DNA of 64,000 nt, taken from contig NZ_AP018248.1 in the NCBI RefSeq assembly GCF_002368295.1, positions 2,017,477 to 2,081,476 on the forward strand, read 5' to 3'. The number at the start of each line of letters is the position of its first letter. Position 1 is the first letter of the stretch. Position numbers and translations under genes: made by a program. This stretch comes from Tolypothrix tenuis PCC 7101 (GTDB lineage: Bacteria; Cyanobacteriota; Cyanobacteriia; Cyanobacteriales; Nostocaceae). The notes beneath the pieces were generated by a model that saw only the letters and a list, made by a program, of their open reading frames with translations, searched no databases and was not told where the DNA came from. Positions 47,343 through 56,774 of this stretch are shown here, one piece after another.

Positions 47343-47446
47343 TTTGACTAAATATATTTTGGTATTTGACTAAAAAATCAGCCCTGCTAACACTACATTA
47401 CCCATATATTAGTCACAATAAACACACTTGATAAATACCAATATAT
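47343..47446 (-). promoter_or_regulatory. repeated TGACTAA motifs in the pixG upstream region
   Basis: TTTGACTAAA occurs at 47343-47352 and 47365-47374 and the inverted TTAGTCA at 47409-47415, all within 80 bp of the pixG start at 47339. A weak inverted repeat (ATATATTTTGGTATTT / AAATACCAATATAT) spans 47352-47446. Candidate regulator-binding region; purely from pattern. Confidence 0.35.
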
Positions 47447-48128
47447 TGGGAAAAATCTCCGGGCTGTTGCTATTTATGCTGTATAGATTAAATATATAAC
47501 TACAAAGTCAAAAATGAGCATTATCAACCCAAAGAATAGCAAAAATAGGGCTAATAGATGAGTTATCTGCCAAGGAATAACCCGTGATTAGCGCCTTTAT
47601 TTTTCACCATAATTAAATAATTATGATATATGCAGGTATAGAATATGATTTTATGCTTTTTGAAGTTGAATAACGATCAGGATTTCTACGGATTTATATT
47701 GATGAACTAGTTGGTTTTTGTATGAACTTTTTATTTATTTTGTAAGTTTTGGTTGAATTGTGTGAATTAGATTGATTATTGGTTTTTTTGGCTAAAATTC
47801 GTTGCAATAACAATTTAATAAGTCTTGATATAATTTATTAAACAAGTAATTTTACTCAGATTCTACTACATCTATAAAAACTCAATAATCAAGCGCTGAA
47901 AACCGCTAAAAAACGCCAATATTAGTTATTCAACATCAAAAAACTTGCGCTTAATGCGATACCCCAGTACTGCCATCAAGTCAAAAGTCAAAAAATTGAT
48001 CGGATGGACTTTTGACTAATTTAGCATCATGACTTGATTGATGCCGTACTGTACTAGAAAGGTATTGCTATACAAACAAAGGTTGATTCGTTAAGCTGTA
48101 TTAAGCGCATTTTGATCAACAATTAATA
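47447..48128. other. intergenic region between pixG-like gene and murQ
   Basis: About 680 bp without a gene. An inverted repeat GTCAAAAGTC / GACTTTTGAC (47980-48016) lies 110 bp downstream of murQ and could help terminate the murQ transcript, though no T-tract follows. A second nested arm (ATCAAGTCA / TGACTTGAT) surrounds it. Otherwise AT-rich. Confidence 0.5.
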
Positions 48129-49055
48129 TCAGGTTTTGTTGACATTGTTGTAACTAGCAATAGCTAACCTCACATTACCTTGATGTTCTGCCAAAAGCCG
48201 ATCGCCTTCTTCTTTATCTAAACCAGTCCAATGCATCAATAGGGCTAACTTCACCCAATTGCCGCTACGATCTAGCAATACACCCGCATCTTCTCGGCTC
48301 AAATCGGTGAGGTCTTGCAAAATTCGCAAAGCGCGATCGCGTAATTTTTGATTAGTAACCGCCACATCCACCATGCGATTCCCGTAAACTTTACCCAGCT
48401 TCACCATCACCCCAGTAGACAGGATATTTAAAGCTAGCTTGGTGGCTGTACCAGCTTTCAGGCGAGTGGAACCAGCCAGTACTTCTGGCCCAGTTAACAG
48501 GCGAATATCCACATCGGCATCGAATTTAACTTGCTCCGTCGGTACGCAAGCCATAAAAATTGTGATTGCACCTCGTTGGCGGGCAGCATTCAGCGCCCCA
48601 TGCACGTAAGGAGTTGTGCCACCAGCAGTAATACCGACTACCACATCTAATTGCGTAATTTGCCGTTGGGCGATCGCGGCTTCGCCATCCTCAGCCCTGT
48701 CTTCTAAATCTTCGGAACTACGCACCAATGCACCAGCACCACCAGCAATAATCCCTTGTACCAATTCTGGGGGTGTACAAAAAGTTGGTGGACATTCCGC
48801 AGCATCTAATACCCCTAATCTGCCACTTGTCCCTGCACCAATATAAAATAACCGTCCTCCCTGGCGCAGACGTTCGGCTGTATAATCAATTGCCTGTGCT
48901 AACTGCTCCTTAGCCGCAGCTACTGCTGCAACAGCCTTTTGGTCTTCGCTATTAAATAATTCTACTATCTCTAGAGAACTTATTTGGTCTAAATTGAGAC
49001 TATTAGCATTTACTTGTTCGGTCAAAAGATAGCCACGTTCTTGCAAATTTGTCAT
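48129..49055 (-). CDS. murQ: N-acetylmuramic acid 6-phosphate etherase MurQ
   Basis: 308-residue SIS-domain lyase that splits the lactyl ether of MurNAc-6-phosphate to give GlcNAc-6-phosphate and lactate in wall recycling. Family blocks: LTEQVNANSLNLDQISSLEIVELFNSED, GGRLFYIGAGTSGRLGVLDAAECPPTF, GITAGGTTPYV, LTGPEVLAGSTRLKAGTATKLALNILSTGVMVKLGKVYGNRMVDV. Length is normal. No anmK or nagK neighbour. Confidence 0.95.
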   Translation of the reverse strand: MTNLQERGYLLTEQVNANSLNLDQISSLEIVELFNSEDQKAVAAVAAAKEQLAQAIDYTAERLRQGGRLFYIGAGTSGRLGVLDAAECPPTFCTPPELVQGIIAGGAGALVRSSEDLEDRAEDGEAAIAQRQITQLDVVVGITAGGTTPYVHGALNAARQRGAITIFMACVPTEQVKFDADVDIRLLTGPEVLAGSTRLKAGTATKLALNILSTGVMVKLGKVYGNRMVDVAVTNQKLRDRALRILQDLTDLSREDAGVLLDRSGNWVKLALLMHWTGLDKEEGDRLLAEHQGNVRLAIASYNNVNKT

Positions 49056-49079
49056 TTATTATTTGTCCTTTGTTATTTG

Positions 49080-49168
49080 TCATTTGTCATTGGGTAATTG
49101 GTAATGGGAATTTGTCTGCTTTCAATCCCCAATCCCCAGTCCCCAATCCCCAGTCCCCCAATCCCCAA
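49080..49168. repeat. CATTTGT / CCCCAAT / CCCCAGT heptamer arrays between DUF3110 gene and murQ
   Basis: A run of TTTGTCA-type units, then CCCCAAT and CCCCAGT units, occupies nearly the whole 113-bp spacer. Same sequence family as 41152-41253, 49677-49795 and others in the window. Confidence 0.75.
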
Positions 49169-49591
49169 TTACAATAAACCTTCAAGTCTACGACGAATAC
49201 TGTCTAATTCAGAATCAAGTATTTCTGGTGCTGTTTCCTCTGTTTGAGTAGAATGGATGGTTTGCTCATCAGTATCATCAGCTTCAGGTTTCCAATCGGT
49301 TTCTTCTAAATTGATTTCTGGCGGAGTTATGACTGCATTACTGTTTTCGGGGACAAGTTCCCAATCGTAACCAGCGCTTGCACAAAATTCTTTGATTTCT
49401 TCCGCATCAATCGTTTCTACGCTAGGAGTAGGGAAATCTTGAGCTTCTAGCATTAAAGCAAAGCGAGTTGCATCATCTTCTGACTCAAACATCAGAATTT
49501 TATTGCGATCGCCTACCTTAACTGTATGGATTCCTTCGTTTTCCGTTCCAGCATTGAAAATCAATACAAAAACGCGCATTGGTGTAATCAT
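49169..49591 (-). CDS. DUF3110 protein
   Basis: 140-residue protein of the cyanobacterial/plastid DUF3110 family. Core at the N-terminus: MRVFVLIFNAGTENEGIHTVKVGDRNKILMFESEDDATRFALMLEAQDFPTPSVETIDAEEIKEFCASAGY. The C-terminal half is acidic and probably disordered (Thr/Glu-rich), ending in a predicted helix DSELDSIRRRLEGLL. Function unknown. Start could be 49579 rather than 49591. It lies upstream of murQ on the same strand. Confidence 0.83.
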   Translation of the reverse strand: MITPMRVFVLIFNAGTENEGIHTVKVGDRNKILMFESEDDATRFALMLEAQDFPTPSVETIDAEEIKEFCASAGYDWELVPENSNAVITPPEINLEETDWKPEADDTDEQTIHSTQTEETAPEILDSELDSIRRRLEGLL

Positions 49592-50214
49592 CTATCTTTA
49601 ATAGTTTTCTCGTCTATATCTTAATTAAAGTTCTAGGTTGTGCCTTCGGGGAAGTCGAGAGGCAGAATTTTAATTGATTGGGGAATGGGGAATGGGGACT
49701 GGGGATTGGGGACTGGGGATTGGGGAACGGGGAAGTAATAAATAAAAACAAATGACCAATTACCAATTACCAATTACCCAATGACAAATGACAAATCACT
49801 AGAAGTATTTCTTTAGATAGAGAATATTTCTGGAACCCCACCAAGGTATTGTCGTCTAGGAATTATGTGTTTTCATCAGTTACCAACTTTCCTGAATGAC
49901 AATGGCATCTGAACTGGGGTAGAAGTTATTGCTGTTTTGCTTATCTCAACCAGTCAAGCGTGCCATTGATGTGTGCATACTGAACTACGCGCTGATAAAC
50001 ACTGCCAGTATAGAAATTTTAGACTGCAAAGTTTGCGTAGTTTACTTGATTACGGTATTCCTGACAATGCCAATATTATGGAATAGAACTATTTCCTCAA
50101 TTGCAGCATCAGTCCTGAGGTTGAGTTGACGTATTCTAAGAATGGCAGAGCAATCTAGTACTAGTTAATGCCAGTAGTAAGCCAGCTACATTCGCCCAAA
50201 AAGAGTGACAGCAA
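49592..50214. other. divergent intergenic region with repeat arrays
   Basis: About 620 bp between DUF3110 (minus) and the TamB-like gene (plus), so it holds both promoters. At 49677-49795 it carries GGGGATT/GGGGACT units followed by CCAATTA units, a long heptamer array. A 66-codon frame at 49929 has no support and is not called. Confidence 0.6.
49677..49795. repeat. GGGGATT/GGGGACT and CCAATTA heptamer arrays
   Basis: Tandem G-rich heptamers for ~50 bp, then an A-rich gap, then CCAATTA and CAAATGA units. Matches arrays at 41152-41253 and 49080-49168 in opposite orientation. Confidence 0.75.
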
Positions 50215-53200
50215 ATGACTAAGCTTCCTAAACAAGTTAATCACTCCCCTTCCCCAAATCGTAAGCGTTTCTGGTTGCTGGTGTTGAGTCGCGGTGGTAT
50301 TGCGTTAGGGGGAGTTTTACTTTTATCAGTGTTAGGCGGAATGTGGCGATTATGGAATTTTGTGCAAAAAGAGTTAACGCCGCTAGCCGAAAAAAATCTG
50401 ACTACGACACTCAACCGTCCAGTACAACTTGGCAAAGTTACAGACTTTTCTTTAATGGGAGTGCGGTTTGGCGCTTCAGCGATTCCAGCCACCGCCACAG
50501 ATCCAGATAAAGTGACAGTTGATGCAGTGGAAGTTGGTTTTGATCCGTTGCAGTTAATTGTGAACCGCACCCTGAAGCTGGATGTTACCTTAGTCAACCC
50601 AGATGTTTATATAGAAAAAGATGACCAAGGGCGCTGGTTGACTACTAACATTGCCTTGGGGCCTAAAGGCGGGCCAATTAAAACTGATTTGGATAAGATT
50701 CGGTTACGTAATGGCAAGCTAATTTTAGTCAACTTGCACCAATCCATAGAACAACTAGCTACAGCAAATTTACCACTAAAATTATCCGCGAATCCTCAAC
50801 CTGCACCAGTTCCTGTGTCTTTTTCCCAAGTCAATGGCACTGGTCAACTTTTAAATGATAATCAGCTGCTACGCTTTGATATAGCGGCGCAAGCAGATAG
50901 TGGCGGTAATATTGGGATTCAGGGTGAAACGGGACTGAAGACCCAAGCCGCTAAGTTACAGCTACAAGCACAAAATTTATTAGCTGCTGATATTACGAGG
51001 ATTGTCCAGTTACCTCTAACTTTACAAGCAGGGCAAGTCAATGGGGATTTGCAGATTCAACTGAGTCCACAGCAGCAAACTTTATTGTATGGGAGTGCGG
51101 CTTTGCAAGGGGTAGCGATTCAAATACCCCGTTTACCGCAACTTCTCAACAATACCGACGGGAATCTCAGTTTCCAAGGGTTAGGGATTAAGTTAGAAAA
51201 GGTAGCTACTAATTACGGCAAAATTCCCCTGGTAGCTGCAGGAATCATTGATCGAGAAACTGGCTATAAAGTAGTTGGGCAAGTCAATCAGGTAAATGTA
51301 AATAATGCCTTAGAAACTCTCAAGGTAAATCTGCCGATACCAGTAATCGGAGAAGTGAAGGCAGATGTACAGCTGGGGGGAGCCATCAATAAACCTATTC
51401 TCTCAGGTACAGTTGCCACAATTAAGCCTGCCCAAATTGACAAAATAGATTTTAAAAATGTTACTAGTAAATTTGAGTTTTCTACGAGTAATTCCTTAAT
51501 TAGTTTTAGAGATATTCAAGGTACAGCCACCGTTGGGGGTAAAGTTACGGGTGGCGGTACAGTCAAACTGGGTAAAACACCGCAACTGGATTTTGATTTT
51601 ACTGCTAACAATGTTCCTGGGGATGCGATCGCCCAAGTTTACAATACAGCTCCATCTTTTAAAATTGGTACTGTCTCTGGCACAGGCAAGCTATCTGGTG
51701 TGGCTGGAGACGTTTACACTGTAGTGCAATGGCAAGCACCACAGGCAACTTACCCGGCTACTGGTACAGTGACAGTTGCCCCAGACAGGACTGTGGCTTT
51801 TAGCAATGTCGCTTTAAATGTCGCTGGTGGTAAGGTATTAGGGTCTGGTACTTATGCCAATCAACGTTGGCAAGCTGTGGCTGACGCTAAGGGTGTGCAG
51901 TTAGAACCCTTTGTAGACAAGACTAAACTGCAAAATGTCTCGTTGACGGGGGCAGAATTTTACGGTCGGCTGCGGCTGTCTGGTACAACAGCACCATTTA
52001 CAATTGCTACCATCCGCCCTGAAGGTGCAGGGGTGCAAATTGGCGGGGGAACTGTAGGAATTTCGCAACTGCAATTGCAAGACCAAAGCTTTGCGGCGGA
52101 GTTAGTCGCTAAGAATGTGCGGTTGGGACGGGTATTAAAAAATATTCCCCCTACTTTGGCTGGTCAATTGGCTGGTACATTCCAAATAGCAGGTAGCAGA
52201 AATAATTTCAGCCTCCAAACTCTGCGCGGTACTGGCGAGGGTAATTTGTTAGTGGCTGATGGTACAGTCACAGCGAAAAATATCCAACTTAATAACGGTG
52301 TGTATCAAGCGCAACTGCGGGCAAGTAATTTATCTGTGCCGCAATTAGCACCGACATTTAAGCAATTTGGCGGTAGATTAACGGGAGATTTCCAAGTTGC
52401 TGGTACGGTTGATTCATTTAAACCAGAAGCGATTCAAGCTACCGGTGAAGCTAAAGTGAATGTCGCTGATGGCACAGTTACCGCCAAAAATATCCAACTC
52501 AATAACGGTCGCTATCAGGCTGTAGTTGCGGCTTCGGGTGTGAAATTAAAGCAGCTAAATCAGCAATTACGCGGTCAATTTGGTGGTCAATTGCAAGTAT
52601 CCGGCACAGTACAATCACCAAAATTAGCTGATGTACGGGCTGCTGGTCAGGTGCAATTTTCTCAAGGGATTGCGGCGATTCAGCAACCGATCAACGCAGC
52701 GATCGCCTGGGATGGTGAAAGGTTAAATATTGAACGCGCCACAGGCCCGAATCTCAATGCTAGCGGTTACATATTAGCCAATGCTCAAGGCTCAGGCGTA
52801 CCAGAAATTACTGACTTAAAACTCAATGTCCAAGCTTTAGATTACAGCTTGCAACAGTTGCCCCTCAACCTACCCAATGGCATTAATTTGGTAGGAAAAG
52901 CCGATTTTGCTGGACAAGTGAGTGGTACGTTACCTGTACCCAACCTGCAAGGACAACTGCGGTTACGAAATTTGGCAGTGAAAAACTTTGCCTTTGAGCC
53001 TGTACTCAGTGGAAATATTCAGACTGTTCAAGGTAAAGGTACTAGTTTAGACGTAGCTGGTCAGAGCGATCGCATTACCGTTAACCTTGATGGCAAAAAT
53101 CGCCCCCAATCCTTCCTAGTCAATTGGCGACAAGCATCAGCTAGCGGTCAAGCCCAAGGTGATAGTTTGGCGATGAGCTTAAATAACTTCCCATTACAGG

Positions 53201-55707
53201 TATTAAATTTATCTTTATCTGAGAACACCCGCTTGGGAAATACCCCCTTAGCTGGCGCATTAACCGGGAATTTACAGATTAATCAACAAACATTAGCTAC
53301 AGCCGGAAATATTGCGATCGCAAATCCAGCCGTTGGACGCATCAAGGGCGACAGTTTAACGGCACAATTCCGCTATGGTAATGGGACAGCAAATATTACA
53401 GATAGCGCCTTTATAAAGGGTAAAAGTCGCTACGCCTTCACAGGTAATGTCAGTAATTCTGGGAAAACTCCCCAAATTCAAGGGAAACTCAATGTCAGCG
53501 AAGGTAATGTTCAAGATGTCCTGACAGCACTCCAGGTATTTGAACTGCAAGATATTCGTAGCGGAATGTCATCGCCAACCTACGGTAAAGCTGCTGATTT
53601 AGTGACTGTCCCTCAAGGATTGCCCAATCAGCCATTATCAACGCAAATCGAGCGTTTTTACCAAGTTGAGGCACTACTAGCAGCCCAAGAACAACAGCGC
53701 TTAGAAGCAAATCCCATCCCAGATTTAGCCAACTTGCACGGCACTTTTGGTGGGGAAATTGCCCTAAATACTGCCGCAGAAAAAGGACTAGCAGTGGAGT
53801 TTAATTTAAATGGGCAGAACTGGACTTGGGGTAAAGAAGAAGAAAAGAACCAAGTAGGGCGTTTTTATCGGGCGGAACAAGTGATTGCCAATGGTAAATT
53901 TACTGATGGCGTTCTGACTCTGCTACCTTTACGCATCACCTCTAATCAAAGACTGATTGCCTTTAACGGTAATATTGGCGGTAACGATCAATCAGGGAAT
54001 TTGCAGGTGAGAAACTTTCCCATCCAGGTACTCAGTAATTTCATCAAGTTACCTGTTGGTGTGGGCGGTAATCTTAGCACCTCCGTAGCTTTAGCAGGTA
54101 GCGTTAGCAATCCCAAAGCTAGAGGAGAAATTACCATTACCGATGGTACAATCAACCAGAAAAAAGTAGAATCTGCGATCGCAAGTTTTAGTTATGACAA
54201 TAGTCGCTTAAATTTTGGCAGTAATATCCTAGTGACTGGTTCAGAACCTGTAAAAATTAACGGTAATATACCTTATAAATTGCCTTTTGCATCTGTAGAA
54301 CCGGATAACAATGAAATCAGCTTAGATGTCAAAGTCAAAAATGAGGGACTTGCCCTCTTAAATCTGTTAAATAACCAAGTCGTATTTGAGAATGGTGAAG
54401 GAGAGGTAGATTTAACAGTTAGCGGTACCAGACAACAGCCAGAAATGACAGGTATTGCTAGCGTGAATAATGCTACTTTCTCTGCCCAAGCTTTACCTGG
54501 AAAACTGAGAGATGTTACAGGTAAAATCACATTTGATTTTGACCGCATTATTGTAGAAGGTCTGCAAGGTAGATTTAGCAGAGGTAAGGTAGAAGCAGCG
54601 GGAGAAATTCCCATATTTAATAATCAAGAACAAGTAATTACCACTCCTCTTGCTGTTAATTTGGAGCAACTGACTTTAAGGTTGAAAGGATTGTACCAAG
54701 GCGGTGCAAGTGGTAATTTACAAATTACTGGTTCTGTTCTTAACCCAGAAATTGGCGGCAAAGTAGAGTTATCTGATGGGCAAGTGTTGCTAGCAGAATC
54801 TGCTAACACAGCTAACTCCAAAAATCAGGAACCAACACTGACTAAAGCTGATAAAGCAGACCCGAATAATACCAAAAATACAACAGCTAGGTTAAATAAT
54901 CTCGAACTAGTTTTAGGTAAAAATGTTCTCATTACTCGTCCCCCAATTATCAACTTCCAAGCAACAGGAAATCTAGCAGTTAATGGTTCTTTAAATCAGC
55001 CTGTACCCGATGGAACTATTAAATTGACCGGGGGGGGAGTGAATTTATTTACTACTCAATTTAATTTAGCGCGTGGTTATGAACACACCGCAACTTTTAG
55101 AAAGGAACAACCCCGCGATCCCAATTTAGATATTCGCCTATTTGCCAAAGTACTTGATGGTAATCAAACTACCGATATTAGCCGACTCAATACCGGAGGA
55201 TTATCAACCTTAGAAACTATCAGAGTTGAAGCTAATATTAAAGGACTTGCTAGCAAACTTGACGAAAATCTTCAACTCACAAGTACGCCATCTCGCAGCG
55301 AAACAGAACTTGTGGCGCTTTTAGGTGGTGGATTTATTGATACTCAAGGACGTGGCGATAGTACTTTAGGTTTAATTAATATTGCAGGTTCTGCTGTATT
55401 TAACAACTTTCAAGGAGCATTTAACCAAATTGGTAGTGCTTTTGGTTTAAGTGAACTTCGCTTATTTCCCACCGTACTTTCTCAAAATCCCGAAGCTGGT
55501 AGAAGCAATTCAACTTTAGAATTAGCCCTAGAAGCAGGTGTGGATATTTCTTCTAAGTTTTCTCTTTCTAGTATTAAAATACTCACAGCCAATGACCCAC
55601 TGCAATGGGGGATAAATTACCGCATCAATGATGAAATTCGTCTGCGTGCTTCCACCAATTTATTTGATGATAGCCGTGCAGTCGTTGAGTATGATCGCAG
55701 ATTTTAA
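50215..55707 (+). CDS. TamB-like translocation/assembly module protein (DUF490)
   Basis: 1830-residue AsmA/TamB-superfamily protein, expected to span the periplasm and serve lipid transport or outer-membrane assembly. One N-terminal helix (~residues 19-43) anchors it in the inner membrane. The long middle is beta-strand rich with a repeated pattern. Two adjacent blocks are nearly identical (VADGTVTAKNIQLNNG twice, about 70 residues apart). The C-terminal ~350 residues are the DUF490 domain, ending in LQWGINYRINDEIRLRASTNLFDDSRAVVEYDRRF, which includes the typical strand for contact with TamA/Omp85. Gene is monocistronic; no bamA-like neighbour. Confidence 0.9.
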   Translation: MTKLPKQVNHSPSPNRKRFWLLVLSRGGIALGGVLLLSVLGGMWRLWNFVQKELTPLAEKNLTTTLNRPVQLGKVTDFSLMGVRFGASAIPATATDPDKVTVDAVEVGFDPLQLIVNRTLKLDVTLVNPDVYIEKDDQGRWLTTNIALGPKGGPIKTDLDKIRLRNGKLILVNLHQSIEQLATANLPLKLSANPQPAPVPVSFSQVNGTGQLLNDNQLLRFDIAAQADSGGNIGIQGETGLKTQAAKLQLQAQNLLAADITRIVQLPLTLQAGQVNGDLQIQLSPQQQTLLYGSAALQGVAIQIPRLPQLLNNTDGNLSFQGLGIKLEKVATNYGKIPLVAAGIIDRETGYKVVGQVNQVNVNNALETLKVNLPIPVIGEVKADVQLGGAINKPILSGTVATIKPAQIDKIDFKNVTSKFEFSTSNSLISFRDIQGTATVGGKVTGGGTVKLGKTPQLDFDFTANNVPGDAIAQVYNTAPSFKIGTVSGTGKLSGVAGDVYTVVQWQAPQATYPATGTVTVAPDRTVAFSNVALNVAGGKVLGSGTYANQRWQAVADAKGVQLEPFVDKTKLQNVSLTGAEFYGRLRLSGTTAPFTIATIRPEGAGVQIGGGTVGISQLQLQDQSFAAELVAKNVRLGRVLKNIPPTLAGQLAGTFQIAGSRNNFSLQTLRGTGEGNLLVADGTVTAKNIQLNNGVYQAQLRASNLSVPQLAPTFKQFGGRLTGDFQVAGTVDSFKPEAIQATGEAKVNVADGTVTAKNIQLNNGRYQAVVAASGVKLKQLNQQLRGQFGGQLQVSGTVQSPKLADVRAAGQVQFSQGIAAIQQPINAAIAWDGERLNIERATGPNLNASGYILANAQGSGVPEITDLKLNVQALDYSLQQLPLNLPNGINLVGKADFAGQVSGTLPVPNLQGQLRLRNLAVKNFAFEPVLSGNIQTVQGKGTSLDVAGQSDRITVNLDGKNRPQSFLVNWRQASASGQAQGDSLAMSLNNFPLQVLNLSLSENTRLGNTPLAGALTGNLQINQQTLATAGNIAIANPAVGRIKGDSLTAQFRYGNGTANITDSAFIKGKSRYAFTGNVSNSGKTPQIQGKLNVSEGNVQDVLTALQVFELQDIRSGMSSPTYGKAADLVTVPQGLPNQPLSTQIERFYQVEALLAAQEQQRLEANPIPDLANLHGTFGGEIALNTAAEKGLAVEFNLNGQNWTWGKEEEKNQVGRFYRAEQVIANGKFTDGVLTLLPLRITSNQRLIAFNGNIGGNDQSGNLQVRNFPIQVLSNFIKLPVGVGGNLSTSVALAGSVSNPKARGEITITDGTINQKKVESAIASFSYDNSRLNFGSNILVTGSEPVKINGNIPYKLPFASVEPDNNEISLDVKVKNEGLALLNLLNNQVVFENGEGEVDLTVSGTRQQPEMTGIASVNNATFSAQALPGKLRDVTGKITFDFDRIIVEGLQGRFSRGKVEAAGEIPIFNNQEQVITTPLAVNLEQLTLRLKGLYQGGASGNLQITGSVLNPEIGGKVELSDGQVLLAESANTANSKNQEPTLTKADKADPNNTKNTTARLNNLELVLGKNVLITRPPIINFQATGNLAVNGSLNQPVPDGTIKLTGGGVNLFTTQFNLARGYEHTATFRKEQPRDPNLDIRLFAKVLDGNQTTDISRLNTGGLSTLETIRVEANIKGLASKLDENLQLTSTPSRSETELVALLGGGFIDTQGRGDSTLGLINIAGSAVFNNFQGAFNQIGSAFGLSELRLFPTVLSQNPEAGRSNSTLELALEAGVDISSKFSLSSIKILTANDPLQWGINYRINDEIRLRASTNLFDDSRAVVEYDRRF

Positions 55708-55740
55708 ACTGAGTCAATTACCAAGTCATTAACTACGTTT

Positions 55741-55875
55741 ATACAATTTTGAAAAAAGAACGCGACAGATGAATAGGGCACGGCACCTGTAAGATAATTG
55801 AATATACCCAAAAGATTGTGGGTGCCGTGCCCCTACAAAGCATTTATCTGTCGCAAAAATTATTTGAATTGGTAT
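55741..55875. mobile_element. miniature palindromic element, copy 1 (135 bp)
   Basis: A 135-bp element with imperfect inverted arms beginning ATACAATTTTGAAAAAAG and, on the other strand, ATACCAATTCAAATAATTTT. Each arm contains GCGACAGAT and GGGCACGGCACC. Related to copy 2 at 56775-57112, which carries an insertion. No coding capacity. Confidence 0.8.
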
Positions 55876-55939
55876 TAGTACAACTTCTCTAAAGTTGGCA
55901 GATGGCTTTGCCAAAACAATTTACCTCATAAGGGCAGTT

Positions 55940-56038
55940 ATCAATACTACTCTGTTAAGCGTTTTGAAATTATTAAGGGTGAAAGGTTGTTTTCCCCTTT
56001 TCCCATTCCCCTTTTTTCCCTTAACCGAAAAGTATTGA
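55940..56038. repeat. miniature palindromic element (ATCAATACT family), copy B
   Basis: About 99 bp bounded by ATCAATACT and AGTATTGA with GTTAAG and CTTAACCG inside, around a pyrimidine-rich core. Related to copy A at 37291-37420. Confidence 0.55.
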
Positions 56039-56066
56039 GCCAAACGTTATATATTAGGTTCCAAAG

Positions 56067-56621
56067 TTAATTATTTTCCTCATCCTTGCACATAGTCGCT
56101 GTTAAACTATAATTATCTACCTGAACCCAGCTATCCTGACTAATTGCCCAGAATCCGGTAAAGATATTGTATTCAGATTCATTACCTGTGACGAATTTTA
56201 TTGTTAAAGGAATGTATTGAGATAAGCTACCAAACTTGAGTTCTACAAGCGGATTTTTATTACTATCTCGCACTCCAAATTCACCATCTGTCACATTACC
56301 CGATGTCCGCACGTAAGCTTTTAATTCATACTCTGCATTAGGTTGCAGCTTAACTCTTTGGCTAATACCATTCCAGCCAGAAAAATTTCGCATCCAGACG
56401 TTATTTTTACCAGAATTGCTATTACCTATTTCTCTATCAATACCTACTTCACCTTCTGCTACCCAAGGATTGCTGACTTTTGGGCTAGCTTGTTGTTCAA
56501 AGTCGCCATCTAATAGGAGAGTAGGACAAGCAGCCTGTACTTTAGCAGAAATAAAATTGCAGCTAATTAAAGTGGTAATAAATAGTGCAAATTTGCTGAA
56601 CGAGAAGTGTTTGCTAGCCAT
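56067..56621 (-). CDS. secreted beta-sandwich (carbohydrate-binding-like) protein
   Basis: 184-residue exported protein. Signal peptide with hydrophobic core FALFITTLISCNFISA and AQA-like cleavage (residue ~28). The mature part is beta-rich with LLLDGDFEQQASPKVSNPWVAEGEVGIDREIGNSNSGKNNVWMRNFSGWNGISQRVKLQPNAEYELKAYVRTSGN, which resembles CBM4/9-type carbohydrate-binding modules with the DGDFE and N-terminal NPW features. No sorting signal or anchor. Function unknown, perhaps binding to exopolysaccharide. It is flanked by two copies of a palindromic miniature element, in the same orientation. Confidence 0.65.
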   Translation of the reverse strand: MASKHFSFSKFALFITTLISCNFISAKVQAACPTLLLDGDFEQQASPKVSNPWVAEGEVGIDREIGNSNSGKNNVWMRNFSGWNGISQRVKLQPNAEYELKAYVRTSGNVTDGEFGVRDSNKNPLVELKFGSLSQYIPLTIKFVTGNESEYNIFTGFWAISQDSWVQVDNYSLTATMCKDEENN

Positions 56622-56774
56622 ATTTTGTTGTCCTCTTCACCCAGGGTTATTACCTAAGCACAAGAGTATATAGTATGTCTGCAAAATCAGCTTGAGGACA
56701 ATTACTGAGGCTTAGGGGGAAAGACGCGATTAATCAGAGACGCGATTCATCGCGTCTGTACAAGAGGAAAAGTT
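56622..56774. repeat. remnant of GACGCGATTAATC palindromic repeat
   Basis: At about 56720-56765 the sequence reads GACGCGATTAATC, then GACGCGATTCATCGCGTCTGTACAAG, a half-degenerate copy of the 34-bp palindrome at 58469-58502. Confidence 0.55.

Larger units (their letters stand above)
55708..56066. other. intergenic region filled by two miniature elements
   Basis: Downstream of the TamB-like gene. Holds palindromic element copy 1 (55741-55875) and the ATCAATACT-family copy B (55940-56038). Little unique sequence remains. Confidence 0.65.

Noticed and set aside
49929..50129. 66-codon plus-strand frame upstream of the TamB-like gene
   Set aside because: Cys-rich with no family resemblance, within the promoter region of a large gene.
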